A DNA stretch of 64,000 bases, taken from positions 134,471,094 to 134,535,093 of the forward strand of contig NW_024609857.1 in the NCBI RefSeq assembly GCF_016920785.2, written 5' to 3'. Below the pieces are notes generated by a model that was given only the letters and a program-made list of their open reading frames with translations, was not told the origin of the DNA and did not search any database. Of the stretch, positions 44,401 through 56,573 are shown piece after piece; position 1 is the first letter of the stretch, and each line of letters begins with the position of its first letter. Source of the DNA: Ixodes scapularis. Its lineage: Eukaryota; Arthropoda; Arachnida; Ixodida; Ixodidae. A program made the position numbers and the translations under genes.

Positions 44401-47400
44401 CACGTGCCGCTACGCACCAATCCCCTCGCGCATCTACTGGTCCGCGCCGATTACATCATCGAAGCGGTAGCGTAAAAGGGGACCACCATCGACACCACCA
44501 CCATTTGGCAGCAGCGACGGCCAACAGTTCACGGTACTAAACGCTGAACTACGTATTTGCAGATATCTTGTGCTGCTGCCTCGTCTGCATCATAGGGCAA
44601 GGTGCAGGACCGTCGCATCATCTCGGAAATTCTGCTTATCCGTCTGCCCTGCCACGTGCCGCTACACACCAATCCCCTCGCGCATCTACTGCTCCGCGCC
44701 GATTACATCATCGAAGCGGTAGCGTAAAAGGGGACCACCATCGACACCACCGCCATTTGGCAGCAGCGACGGCCAACAGTTCACGGTACTACACGCTGAA
44801 CTACGTATTTGCAGATATCTTGTGCTGCTGCCTCGTCTGCATCATCGGGCAAGGTGCAGGACCGTCGCATCATCTCGGAAATTCTGCTTATCCGTCTGCC
44901 CTGCCACGTGCCGCTACGCACCAATCCCCTTGCGCATCTACTGGTCCGCGCCGATTACATCATCGAAGCGGTAGCGTAAAAGGGGACCACCATCGACACC
45001 ACCGCCATTTGGCAGCAGCGACGGCCAACAGTTCACGGTACTAAACGCTGAACTACGTATTTGCAGATATCTTGTGCTGCTGCCTCGTCTGCATCATCGG
45101 GCAAGGTGTAGGACCGTCGCATCATCTCGGAAATTCTGCTTATCCGTCTGCCCTGCCACGTGCCGCTACGCACCAATCCCCTCGCGCATCTACTGCTCCG
45201 CGCCGATTACATCATCGAAGCGGTAGCGTAAAAGGGGACCACCATCGACACCACCGCCATTTCGCAGCAGCGACGGCCAACAGTTCACGGTACTAAACGC
45301 TGAACTACGTATTTGCAGATATCTTGTGCTGCTGCCTCGTCTGCATCATCGGGCAAGATGCAGGGCCGTCGCATCATCTCGGAAATTCTGCTTATCCGTC
45401 TGCCCCGCCACGTGCCGCTACGCACCAATCCCCTCGCGCATCTACTGCTCCGCGCCGATTACATCATCGAAGCGGTAGCCTAAAAGGGGACCACCATCGA
45501 CACCACCGCCATTTGGCAGCAGCGACGGCCAACAGTTCACGGTACTAAACGCTGAACTACGTATTTGCAGATATCTTGTGCTGCTGCCTCGTCTGCATCA
45601 TCGGGCAAGATGCAGGACCGTCGCATCATCTCGGAAATTCTGCTTATCCGTCTGCCCTGCCACGTGCCGCTACGCACCAATCCCCTCGCGCATCTACTGC
45701 TCCGCGCCGATTACATCATCGAAGCGGTAGCCTAAAAGGGGACCACCATCGACACCACCGCCATTTGGCAGCAGCGACGGCCAACAGTTCACGGTACTAA
45801 ACGCTGAACTACGTATTTGCAGATATCTTGTGCTGCTGCCTCGTCTGCATCATCGGGCAAGGTGCAGGACCGTCGCATCATCTCGGAAATTCTGCTTATC
45901 CGTCTGCCCTGCCACGTGCCGCTACGCACCAATCCCCTCGCGCATCTACTGGTCCGCGCCGATTACATCATCGAAGCGGTAGCGTAAAGGGGACCACCAT
46001 CGAAACCACCGCCATTTGGCAGCAGCGACGGCCAACAGTTCACGGTACTAAACGCTGAACTACGTATTTGCAGATATCTTGTGCTGCTGCCTCGTCTGCA
46101 TCATCGGGCAAGGTGCAGGACCGTCGCATCATCTTGGAAATTCTGCTTATCCGTCTGCCCTGCCACGTGCCGCTACGCACCAATCCCCTCGCGCATCTAC
46201 TGCTCCGCGCCGATTACATCATCGAAGCGGTAGCCTAAAAGGGGACCACCATCGACACCACCGCCATTTGGCAGCAGCGACGGCCAACAGTACACGGTAC
46301 TAAACGCTGAACTACGTATTTGCAGATATCTTGTGCTGCTGCCTCGTCTGCATCATCGGGCAAGGTGCAGGACCGTCGCATCATCTCGGAAATTCTGCTT
46401 ATCCGTCTGCCCTGCCACGTGCTGCTACGCACCAATCCCCTCGCGCATCTACTGGTCCGCGCCGATTACATCATCGAAGTGGTAGCGTAAAAGGGGACCA
46501 CCATCGACACCACCGCCATTTGGCAGCAGCGACGGCCAACAGTTCACGGTACTAAACGCTGAACTACGTATTTGCAGATATCTTGTGCTGCTGCCTCGTC
46601 TGCATCATCGGGCAAGGTGCAGGACCGTCGCATCATCTCGGAAATTCTGCTTATCCGTCTGCCCTGCCACGTGCCGCTACGCACCAATCCCCTCGCGCAT
46701 CTACTGCTCCGCGCCGATTACATCATCGAAGCGGTAGCGTAAAAGGGGACCACCATCGACACCACCGCCATTTGGCAGCAGCGACGGCCAACAGTTCAGG
46801 GTACTAAACGCTGAACTACGTATTTGCAGATATCTTGTGCTGCTGCCTCGTCTGCATCATCGGGCAAGGTGCAGGACCGTCGCATCATCTCGGAAATTCT
46901 GCTTATCCGTCTGCCCTGCCACGTGCCGCTACGCACCAATCCCCTCGCGCATCTACTGCTCCGCGCCGATTACATCATCGAAGCGGTAGCGTAAAAAGGG
47001 GACCACCATCGACACCACCGCCATTTGGCAGCAGCGACGGCCAACAGTTCACGGTACTAAACGCTGAACTACGTATTTGCAGATATCTTGTGCTGCTGCC
47101 TCGTCTGCATCATCGGGCAAGGTGCAGGACCGTCGCATCATCTCGGAAATTCTGCTTATCCGTCTGCCCTGCCACGTGCCGCTACGCACCAATCCCCTCG
47201 CGCATCTACTGGTCCGCCCCGAATACATCATTGAAGCGGTAGCGTAAAAGGGGACCACCATCGACACCACCGCCATTTCGCAGCAGCGACGGCCAACAGT
47301 TCACGGTACTAAACGCTGAACAACGTATTTGCAGATATCTTGTGCTGCTGCCTCGTCTCCATCATCGGGCAAGGTGCAGGACCGTCGCATCATCTCGGAA

Positions 47401-50400
47401 ATTCTGCTTATCCATCTGCCCTGCCACGTGCCGCTACGCACCAATCCCCTCGCGCATCTACTGGTCCGCGCCGATTCCATCATCGAAGCGGTAGCGTAAA
47501 AGGGGACCACCATCGACACCACCTCCATTTGGCAGCAGCGACGGCCAACAGTTCACGGTACTAAACGCTGAACTACGTATTTGCAGATATCTTGTGCTGC
47601 TGCCTCGTCTGCATCATCGGGCAAGGTGCAGGACCGTCGCATCATCTCGGAAATTCTGCTTATCCGTCTGCCCTGCCACGTGCCGCTACGCACCAATCCC
47701 CTCGCGCATCTACTGCTCCGCGCCGATTACATCATCGAAGCGGTAGCGTAAAAGGGGACCACCATCGACACTACCGCCATTTGGCAGCAGCGACGGCCAA
47801 CAGTTCGGGGTACTAAACGCTGAACTACGTATTTGTAGATACCTTGTGCTGCTGCCTCGTCTGCATCATCGGGCAAGGTGCAGGACCGTCGCATCATCTC
47901 GGAAATTCTGCTTATCCGTCTGCCCTGCCACGTGCCGCTACGCACCAATCCCCTCGCGCATCTACTGGTCCGCGCCGATTCCATCATCGAAGCGGTAGCG
48001 GAAAAGGGGACCACCATCGACACCACCGCCATTTGGCAGCAGCGACGGCCAACAGTTCACGGTACTAAACGCTGAACTACGTATTTGCAGATATCTTGTG
48101 CTGCTGCCTCGTCTGCATCATCGGGCAAGGTGCAGGACCGTCGCATCATCTCGAAAATTCTGCTTATCCGTCTGCCCTGCCACGTGCCGCTACGCACCAA
48201 TCCCCTCGCACATCTACTGCTCCGCGCCGATTACATCATCGAAGCGGTAGCGTAAAAGGGGACCACCATCGACACCACCGCCATTTGGCAGCAGCGACGG
48301 CCAACAGCTCAGGGTACTAAACGCTGAACTACGTATTTGCAGATATCTTGTGCTGCTGCCTCGTCTGCATCATCGGGCAAGGTGCAGGACCGTCGCATCA
48401 TCTCTGAAATTCTGCTTATCCGTCTGCCCTGCCACGTGCCGCTACGCACCAATCCCCTCGCGCATCTACTGCTCCGCGCCGATTACATCATCGAAGCGGT
48501 AGCGTAAAAGGGGACCACCATCGACACCACCGCCATTTGGCAGCAGCGACGGCCAACAGCTCAGGGTACTAAACGCTGAACTACGTATTTGCAGATATCT
48601 TGTGCTGCTGCCTCGTCTGCATCATCGGGCAAGGTGCAGGACCGTCGCATCATCTCTGAAATTCTGCTTATCCGTCTGCCCTGCCACGTGCCGCTACGCA
48701 CCAATCCCCTCGCGCATCTACTGCTCCGCGCCGATTACATCATCGAAGCGGTAGCGTAAAAGGGGACCACCATCGACACCAACGCCATTTGGCAGCAGCG
48801 ACGGCCAACAGTTCACGGTACTAAACGCTGAACTACGTATTTGCAGATATCTTGTGCTGCTGCCTCGTCTGCATCATCGGGCAAGGTGCAGGACCGTCGC
48901 ATCATCTCGGAAATTCTGCTTATCCGTCTGCCCTGCCACGTGCCGCTACGCACCAATCCCCTCGCGCATCTACTGGTCCGCGCCGATTACATCATTGAAG
49001 CGGTAGCGAAAAGGGGACCACCATCGACACCACCGCCATTTGGCAGCAGCGACGGCCAACAGTTCAGTGTACTAAACGCTGAACTACGTATTTGCAGATA
49101 TCTTGTGCTGCTGCCTCGTCTGCATCATCGGGCAAGGTGCAGGACCGTCGCATCATCTCGGAAATTCTGCTTATCCGTCTGCCCTGCCACGTGCCGCTAC
49201 GCACCAATCCCCTCGCGCATCTACTGGTCCGCGCCGATTCCATCATCGAAGCGGTAGCGTAAAAGGGGACCACCATCGACACCACCGCCATTGGCAGCAG
49301 CGACGGCCAACAGTTCACGGTACTAAACGCTGAACTACGTATTTGCAGATATCTTGTGCTGCTGCCTCGTCTGCATCATCGGGCAAGGTGCAGGACCGTC
49401 GCATCATCTCGGAAATTCTGCTTATCCGTCTGCCCTGCCACGTGCCGCTACGCACCAATCCCCTCGCGCATCTACTGGTCCGCGCCGATTACATCATCGA
49501 AGCGGTAGCGTAAAAAGGGACCACCATCGACACCACCGCCATTTGGCAGCAGTGACGGCCAACAGTTCAGGGTACTAAACGCTGAACTACGTATTTGCAG
49601 ATATCTTGTGCTGCTGCCTCGTCTGCATCATCGGGCAAGGTGCAGGACCGTCGCATCATCTCGGAAATTCTGCTTATCCGTCTGCCCTGCCACGTGCCGC
49701 TACGCACCAATCCCCTCGCGCATCTACTGCTCCGCGCCGATTACATCATCGAAGCGGTAGCGTAAAAGGGGACCACCATCGACACCACCGCCATTTGGCA
49801 GCAGCGACGGCCAACAGTTCACGGTACTAAACGCTGAACTACGTATTTGCAGATATCTTGTGCTGCTGCCTCGTCTGCATCATCGGGCAAGGTGCAGGAC
49901 CGTCGCATCATCTCGGAAATTCTGCTTATCCGTCTGCCCTGCCACGTGCCGCTACGCACCAATCCCCTCGCGCATCTACTGGTCCGCGCCGATTACATCA
50001 TTGAAGCGGTAGCGTAAAAGGGGACCACCATCGACACCACCGCCATTTGGCAGCAGCGACGGCGAACAGTTCACGGTACTAAACGCTGAACTACGTATTT
50101 GCAGATATCTTGTGCTGCTGCCTCGTCTGCATCATCGGGCAAGGTGCAGGACTGTCGCATCATCTCGGAAATTCTGCTTATCCGTCTGCCCTGCCACGTG
50201 TCGCTACGCACCAATCCCCTCGCGCATCTACTGGTCCGCGCCGATTCCATCATCGAAGCGGTAGCGTAAAAGGGGACCACCATCGACACCACCACCATTT
50301 GGCAGCAGCGACGGCCAACAGTTCACGGTACTAAACGCTGAACTACGTATTTGCAGATATCTTGTGCTGCTGCCTCGTCTGCATCGTCGGGCAAGGTGCA

Positions 50401-51616
50401 GGACCGTCGCATCATCTCGGAAATTCTGCTTATCCGTCTGCCCTGCCACGTGCCGCTACGCACCAATCCCCTCGCGCATCTACTGGTCCGCGCCGATTAC
50501 ATCATCGAAGCGGTAGCGTAAAAAGGGACCACCATCGACACCACCGCCATTTGGCAGCAGCGACGGCCAACAGTTCAGGGTACTAAACGCTGAACTACGT
50601 ATTTGCAGATATCTTGTGCTGCTGCCTCGTCTGCATCATCGGGCAAGGTGCAGGACCGTCGCATCATCTCGGAAATTCTGCTTATCCGTCTGCCCTGCCA
50701 CGTGCCGCTACGCACCAATCCCCTCGCGCATCTACTGCTCCGCGCCAATTACATCATCGAAGCGGTAGAGTAAAAGGGGACCACCATCGACACCACCGCC
50801 ATTTGGCAGCAGCGACGGCCAACAGTTCACGGTACTAAACGCTGAACTACGTATTTGCAGATATCTTGTGCTGCTGCCTCGTCTGCATCATCGGGCAAGG
50901 TGCAGGACCGTCGCATCATCTCGGAAATTCTGCTTATCCGTCTGCCCTGCCACGTGCCGCTACGCACCAATCCCCTCGCGCATCTACTGGTCCGCGCCGA
51001 TTACATCATTGAAGCGGTAGCGTAAAAGGGGACCACCATCGACACCACCGCCATTTGGCAGCAGCGACGGCGAACAGTTCACGGTACTAAACGCTGAACT
51101 ACGTATTTGCAGATATCTTGTGCTGCTGCCTCGTCTGCATCATCGGGCAAGGTGCAGGACTGTCGCATCATCTCGGAAATTCTGCTTATCCGTCTGCCCT
51201 GCCACGTGTCGCTACGCACCAATCCCCTCGCGCATCTACTGGTCCGCGCCGATTCCATCATCGAAGCGGTAGCGTAAAAGGGGACCACCATCGACACCAC
51301 CGCCATTTGGCAGCAGCGACGGCCAACAGTTCACGGTACTAAACGCTGAACTACGTATTTGCAGATATCTTGTGCTGCTGCCTCGTCTGCATCGTCGGGC
51401 AAGGTGCAGGACCGTCGCATCATCTCGAAAATTCTGCTTATCCGTCTGCCCTGCCACGTGCCGCTACGCACCAATCCCCTCGCGCATCTACTGGTCCGCG
51501 CCGATTACATCATCGAAGCGGTAGCGTAAAAGGGGACCACCATCGACACCACCGCCATTTGGCAGCAGCGACAGCCAACAGTTCAGGGTACTAAACGCTG
51601 AACTACGTATTTTCAG
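35442..51616 (+). repeat. 252-bp tandem repeat array, about 64 copies
   Basis: The unit is 252 bp and head to tail for 16.2 kb with no foreign insertion. Near-identical copies differ by scattered substitutions and rare 1-bp indels; the first copy lacks about 18 bp. Each unit contains CACGTG, CCAAT and CCGCCATTTGG (YY1-like) words. Frames in every unit are closed by stops (TACTAA, GCGTAA), so it is not a coding repeat. Shared variants reveal higher-order repeats: a 12-unit block of about 3,026 bp repeated (about 37,740-40,765 and 40,766-43,790), a 5-unit forerunner at about 35,970-37,250, and a 4-unit (1,008-bp) block at the 3' end. The array ends at CAG 51,616, abutting the LINE. Confidence 0.97.
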
Positions 51617-51729
51617 GTTGGTTCATTATCCTGTTGTCTGTCTTGTTTTTTTTTTTCATTTCTTCTGTCGCTGCTGCCATAGTGTATTGTGCTGGTTTGT
51701 TTTGTTTTTGTTTTGTACCTACCTACGAT

Positions 51730-52471
51730 ATGGCAAAGGATCTCACCAAAATGTTCACTGAGTTAAAAGAGGACTTAAAGAAAGAAGTAAGAACGTTGAA
51801 AGACTCGTTTGATAGAGACATCCCAGCTGATTTACGTGAAGTTTAGACTAGCATGGACTTCATGAACGGCCAATTCGAACTAAGGAAAAAGAAACTGGAC
51901 GAAGTTCTCAAGGAAAACGTAGCATTAAAAAAAGAAAACGAAGGCCTTCGTCAAACAAATGCAGATTTGCAGAAAGAGATGAAAGAATGTCAGACTAGGC
52001 TGCTTCTCTGCGAGCAGTACACGCGAAACGTAAACCTAGATATTAAGGGCATTCCAAACTGTGATAACGAACAACTCGGAACCGTTCTGACCCAAATCGG
52101 TGAGATCATCGGTGAACCAATAACGCACTCCTAACATCGAAGTGTGTCATCGTGTACCGACGCGTATCGCTGGAGAAAGCAACATCATCGTCCAGTTTCT
52201 AAACCGCCGTAAACGCGATGCTGTACTTGAGAAGGCAAAGAAGGGGCGTATCACTTCTGTTGATCCTGGCCTCTCGCCGGTGTTGCCAGTTTTTGTAATT
52301 GAGCGCTTATGCCCAGCGCTCAAGCGTCTGCTTGGCAAAGCTATCGGGAGGAAGTCAAAATTTCACTGGAAATTTGTCTGAGCAAAAAATGGAAAGATAT
52401 TCGCCCGGAAGTCTGACAGCACGCCTATTGTTCAACTTGTGAATCAAGATGATCTCGTCAAAATTTGCTAG
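51730..52471 (+). pseudogene. LINE ORF1: coiled coil plus FP-C/RRM-like domain, broken
   Basis: Met at 51,730 (MAKDLTKMFTELKEDLKKEV) opens a highly charged heptad-like coiled coil that continues past a TAG at 51,844 to about 52,010 (LKENVALKKENEGLRQTNAD). The C-terminal domain starts YTRNVNLDIKGIPN and, after a one-base shift near 52,130, continues VCHRVPTRIAGESNIIVQFL and VIERLCPALKRLLGKAI. A TGA at 52,379 falls just before AKNGKIFARKS, and the frame ends at 52,469. The domain resembles the baculovirus-FP-like C-terminal domain found in arthropod LINE ORF1 proteins, which bind element RNA. Two stops and one shift disable it. Confidence 0.8.
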
Positions 52472-52499
52472 ATATTGATGTAAATGACTGTCTCGCCAA

Positions 52500-55340
52500 A
52501 TGGAAATGCGGTATCACGACTGTGTTTCGCCATGCGATGTAATGAAATGCTTACAAACTAAGAATGCTCTTTCTGCATTTCACCTCAATGTGCGCTCTCT
52601 CAAAAATAAAGTGGATACATTTGACACATTAATTTCTCATTTTCCATCTCAATTCGACGTCTTTATGCTCACAGAAACATGGCACCATGACCACAATGAT
52701 ATGTATGTCTTGCAAGGCTATACTCATTTTTATTTAAATCGTCAGGTGAAACGCGGAGGAGGTGTTTCCATTTACGTTCGGCAAAGCATTGGGTGTGAAC
52801 TTCTAGCAAGGTATACTGAAATGACAGATGATTTTGAAATACTAACTGTACGAAGTAACAACTTAGTTTTCTCAGTAGTATATAGACCGCCATCGGCGTG
52901 TTTTGATAAGTTTGGTTCGTTTCTAGACAGGTATCTTGAATTTGTATCTCTAAATAAATCAATTCTTTTTCTTGGTGGAGATTTCAATGTGAACACACTG
53001 TTACACTCGACTTTATCATCGCAATTAGATAACATCATCAGTTCAAATGGCTTCATGAATGTGATCCAGTCTCCCACTAGAATAAATATTTCCTGCTCAA
53101 GTGCCCTTGACCTTTTCGTTAACAATATTAGCACAGATGTCTATGACGCTGGTACAATAATTAGTGATATAAGCGATCACATTCCTATATTTATGTCCTG
53201 TGGGGTTGGCGCTTCCATAGTGAAATCAAATAAAGTATCATATGTTTTTCAAAACATATCCGAGCGTAATTTGGAAAATTTCAGGGTTGAAATTTTGCGC
53301 ACTGATTGGGGCCCAGTTTATTCTGAAACATGTGCAGATGAGGCGTATAACACATTTATTAGCATCTTTAGCAATCTCTATAGCTTGAATTTTCCCTTAT
53401 TAACAAAGATAGTCTCTAAAAATATTCGGAAGCCCTGGATCACTCCTCTGCACCTGAAAATGTTGAAAAAAAAGAATTGTTTATATAAGTCTTTTTTAAC
53501 GTCGAGAGATCACGATAAACTGATCATCTTCAAGCAATTTCATAACAGCCTGACATCTGAATTGCGGAAAGCTAAACTGGAGTACCATACACAGATTTTT
53601 AACCGAAATTGCAAAAAACGACCAGAATTAGTTTGGAAATCCATAAATGAGGTGTTACACCGTAGTAGACCGCGTAAAGCTATTGGTGAACTTTCTGTTG
53701 ACGGGAAAAACGTTTCTGGGGCATCACTAGCACAGCACTTCAATAAAGTATTCGTAAACTTAAGCCCACCGCCTAGTAATGCTAATGCCTTAAGTTTTAT
53801 ACAAGATATAGTACACGAAACAATTTTTTTAGAACCGACTGATGAACACGAAGTATTTACGGGTCTTAGCAATAGTAGAAGTTGCGACACAGATGATTTA
53901 CAAGCTAGACCCGTAAAATTTGTTATAGATATCATCGCCTCTTGCCTGGTGCATATTTTTAACCTTGCCTTGTCACAGGGGATGTTTCCTAGTAGAATGA
54001 AATTAGCTAAAGTATCAGTCATATTTAAAGGAGGAGATAAAAGTCTACCGACAAACTATAGGCCTATCTCTATACTTTTTATATTTTCCAAAGGGCTTGA
54101 AACAATTATTTTAAAACGCCTCGATTCTTTCTTTGCTAAACATTCTGTGATTTCGGATTTTCAATATGGTTTTCGCAAAGGAAAGTCAACTGAGTCTGCA
54201 TTGCTTCAACAAAAAGAAATTATTTTGAAAAATATAGAAAATCGCCTGTTTACCCTTGCTATATTTATAGATTTTAGTAAGGCGTTTGATTTCATAAATC
54301 ATAAAATACTACTTGATAAACTATACTGTTATGGAATACGTGGTGTAACTCTGTCCCTTTTACATTAGTATCTGGAGCACCGTAAGCAATGTGTTGTGAT
54401 CGATGGTCATACATCGCTTTTTCTTAACATACGATGTGGGGTTCCCCAGGGTAGTATACTTGGGCCAATGTTATTTAATGTGTATATTAATGATATTGCA
54501 AATATAAACAAACAAATAAAATACATACTATACGCTGGTGATACCAGCCTATTTCTCGCCGGAACGAGGGTTAAAAAATTAATCCTAGAAGCAAATGATG
54601 TTCTTAGCCAGTTCCTTATATGGGCCAACAACAATGGCCTTAAAATTAACATTCAGAAAACGAAAGCTATAGTTTTTCGACCAAAGAGCAGGGCTCTGCC
54701 AATTAATCATAATATTACAATAGGCAGCGTACCAATCGAGTTAGTGAAACAACATAAAACGCTTGGAATAATTTTTTCTGAACACCTTTTGTGGAATGAT
54801 CATGTTAAATATCTAATTACGAAGCTGTCTAGGGTGGTTGGAGTTATGTCACTCTGCCGCAATATTTTCCCAGTTAACGTGAAATTACAAATCTACTATT
54901 CACTATTTCAGCCTTACATTAATTATTGCCATCTTGTTCGGGGGACAACTACACAAACAAACATAGAAAAACTTACTTTACTTCAAAAAAAGATGCTTCG
55001 TTATATTGCCAATGAGCACTCTCTCGCTCACACCAAACCTTTGTTTGCCAAATATAAAATAATTAATCTTGATAAGATGTATGACTATAGATTACTGCAC
55101 AGCTTTCGTTTTTCATCTCCTGAGCATGCTTCGCTTTTATGCAAGATGTCGGAGCTCTCCGATCATCCTCGTAGTTTCAACACCCGTCTTTTCGAAAAAT
55201 GGATAGTACCACGAGCTCGTACTAACTATACTTACCAGTCAATTACATATCGTCAACCTTTATTACTTAATCATCTTCTTAATAATAATACTGATATATA
55301 TCAAATGGGAAGGAAATCATTACTTATGCATTTCTTGTGA
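52500..55340 (+). pseudogene. LINE ORF2: AP endonuclease and reverse transcriptase
   Basis: Met 52,500 starts the APE-type endonuclease, with N30 (HLNVRSL), E59 (LTETW), YRPP, D161/N163 (GGDFNVN) and D226/H227 (SDHIPI), all the expected active-site groups. RT follows: NYRPISIL, FQYGFRKGKSTESALL, FIDFSKAFDFINHKILLDKL. A TAG at 54,366 lies in LSLLH-stop-YLEHRKQ, in frame with the rest. The catalytic motif reads YAGD (codons 54,531-54,542) in place of the usual YADD, a one-base change of GAT to GGT at 54,538. The C-terminus continues through IQKTKAIVF and HKTLGIIFSEHLLWNDH to 55,340. The enzyme would nick the target and copy RNA there; this copy could not. Confidence 0.9.
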
Positions 55341-55725
55341 ATTGTTCCGTGAAATTTCTTGAGCATACCCATGCCTTTGTATAAATTTTGCATTTTGTAT
55401 AGTGCTGTTAGAAGTTATGCATTTGTGCGCCTTGTGTTGTTTTGCGTAACTTTCGTCTATATGTAGCTGTATATCTTTTCAACCTGTCACAAGTTCTGCG
55501 AATATTTTTTTTTCTTTTTTGTATAATGCTGTTAGAATTTGTATGCATGAAGTGATTACTCAGCGTATCTTTGTATGTAATATCCTTTGTGTTCTGAATG
55601 GATGTCCTGCTGACAAATTTGAGACGGGCCCCAGACCTCGTCAAGCTGCCACTGGCAGTTTTTGTCTAGGGTCTCCGTTGGCTTAAAGGCCATAAATAAA
55701 ACGATTGATTGATTGATTGATTGAA
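55341..55725 (+). other. LINE 3' UTR and GATT tail
   Basis: It contains a diverged direct repeat (GTATAGTGCTGTTAGAA near 55,397 and GTATAATGCTGTTAGAA near 55,520), an AATAAA at 55,695, and a run of GATT units ending the element. Confidence 0.8.
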
Positions 55726-55910
55726 ATAATTGTGGGAGGGTTGGAGTCGTTAATATTTATCAGGAGTGTTTTCAGTAGTCGTAACTTGATAGACGAACTG
55801 AACAAGTCAGGTGCTCCAAATCCAGTCGCGCCAAGGTCACTGTGGAGGATTATTGTACTGAAGGAGTTACCCGCCAATATAAGCGTCTTTCGCACTTTAT
55901 GTGCAATCAA
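55726..55910. other. Short spacer before the assembly gap
   Basis: This is AT-balanced DNA in the style of the arthropod part. No 252-bp unit reappears downstream of the LINE. Nothing else is recognised. Confidence 0.5.
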
Positions 55911-56010
55911 NNNNNNNNNNNNNNNNNNNNNNNNNNNNNNNNNNNNNNNNNNNNNNNNNNNNNNNNNNNNNNNNNNNNNNNNNNNNNNNNNNNNNNNNNN
56001 NNNNNNNNNN
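55911..56010. other. Assembly gap of exactly 100 N
   Basis: A run of 100 N is the usual placeholder for a join of unknown length, so order and linkage across it are not proven. Confidence 0.99.
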
Positions 56011-56067
56011 CTAATGGGTTTCCATGGCTGGGCAGGGATTCGAACCCTGGTCTCCTTGAGTCCTAGC
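56011..56067 (-). repeat. tRNA-SINE head fragment
   Basis: Minus strand has the B box GGTTCGAATCC preceded by GGAGACCA, as in the fuller copy at 56,400-56,573. Confidence 0.6.
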
Positions 56068-56254
56068 CTGAATCTGCTCTGCAGAAATAATGCAGTTTTA
56101 CGTGGCTTTAACTGCCTTGGCTCATTGTGATGGAATTCGGGGATTTGTAGTCTTGTGAGCCATTTCTGGTGCCACAACAAACTATAAATCCCAGGATTCC
56201 TTAGCATGAAGCCACAGCAGTTAAAACTGTATTATTCCTGCAGTGCAGATTCAG
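56068..56254. mobile_element. MITE with 31-bp inverted repeats
   Basis: 56,068-56,098 and 56,224-56,254 are inverted repeats matching at 28 of 31 (CTGAATCTGC at both tips). The 187-bp element has no ORF and is probably hAT-related or another cut-and-paste family of vertebrates. Confidence 0.75.
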
Positions 56255-56399
56255 CCCTAGTGCAAAACTCAAAGCTATGGTCACCACACTGACTCAGGGC
56301 TAGAACAAATGTCACTTGTTCTTCTATCCTTCATAACAGTTTGATCTACAGAAAGTGTGAATTTATTTCTGACATAAGGCATCTCTAAGGCGTCTCTAC

Positions 56400-56573
56400 C
56401 ATTGGGGTTTATTGGCAAGATTTATTCAGAGGAGGTGCCTTCCTCTCAGGCTGAAAAAGTGGGACTTGCCCAAGGTAACCCAGTGGGTCTCTAGGGCTGA
56501 ATGGGGATTCGAACCCTGTCTCCGCAAGTCCTAGTCCAGCACTCTAACTACTCCACCATGCTGACTCAATGGA
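56400..56573 (-). repeat. tRNA-derived SINE
   Basis: On the minus strand an A-box-like TGGTGGAGTAGTTAGAGTG is followed by B box GGTTCGAATCC (56,505-56,515) and the body with CTCTGAATAAATCTTGCCA near 56,410. This is the same SINE type as at 57,857. Confidence 0.7.

Larger units (their letters stand above)
51617..55725 (+). mobile_element. Non-LTR retrotransposon, CR1/L2 group, nearly full length
   Basis: A 5' leader (51,617-51,729) is followed by ORF1, a 28-bp gap, ORF2 with endonuclease and RT, a 385-bp 3' UTR and a GATT microsatellite tail (about 55,704-55,724). RT motifs such as FRKGKSTESALL, FIDFSKAFDF and GVPQGSILGPMLF fit the CR1/L2 group. The tail after AATAAA (55,695) and GATT repeats supports target-primed insertion. 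The element has ORF1 stops, a stop in ORF2 and a mutated RT active site, so it is inactive as assembled. The tandem array touches its 5' end only. Confidence 0.9.

Noticed and set aside
35507..51594. Open frames of 74 (up to 158) codons repeated in every 252-bp unit, as a repetitive protein gene
   Set aside because: 252 is a multiple of three, so any frame recurs. Each unit has in-frame stops in the frames examined, and variants do not favour silent positions. The longer frame at 44,568 arises only because one TAA is mutated.
35442..51616. CRISPR-like direct repeat array
   Set aside because: Units are 252 bp with no unique spacers, in a eukaryotic setting.
53540..54022. Minus-strand 160-codon ORF opposite LINE ORF2
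   Set aside because: It is a shadow of the real ORF2 coding strand with no domain of its own.
55683..56207. Long ORFs across 55,683-56,207 on both strands
   Set aside because: They run through the 100-N gap and have no real continuity.
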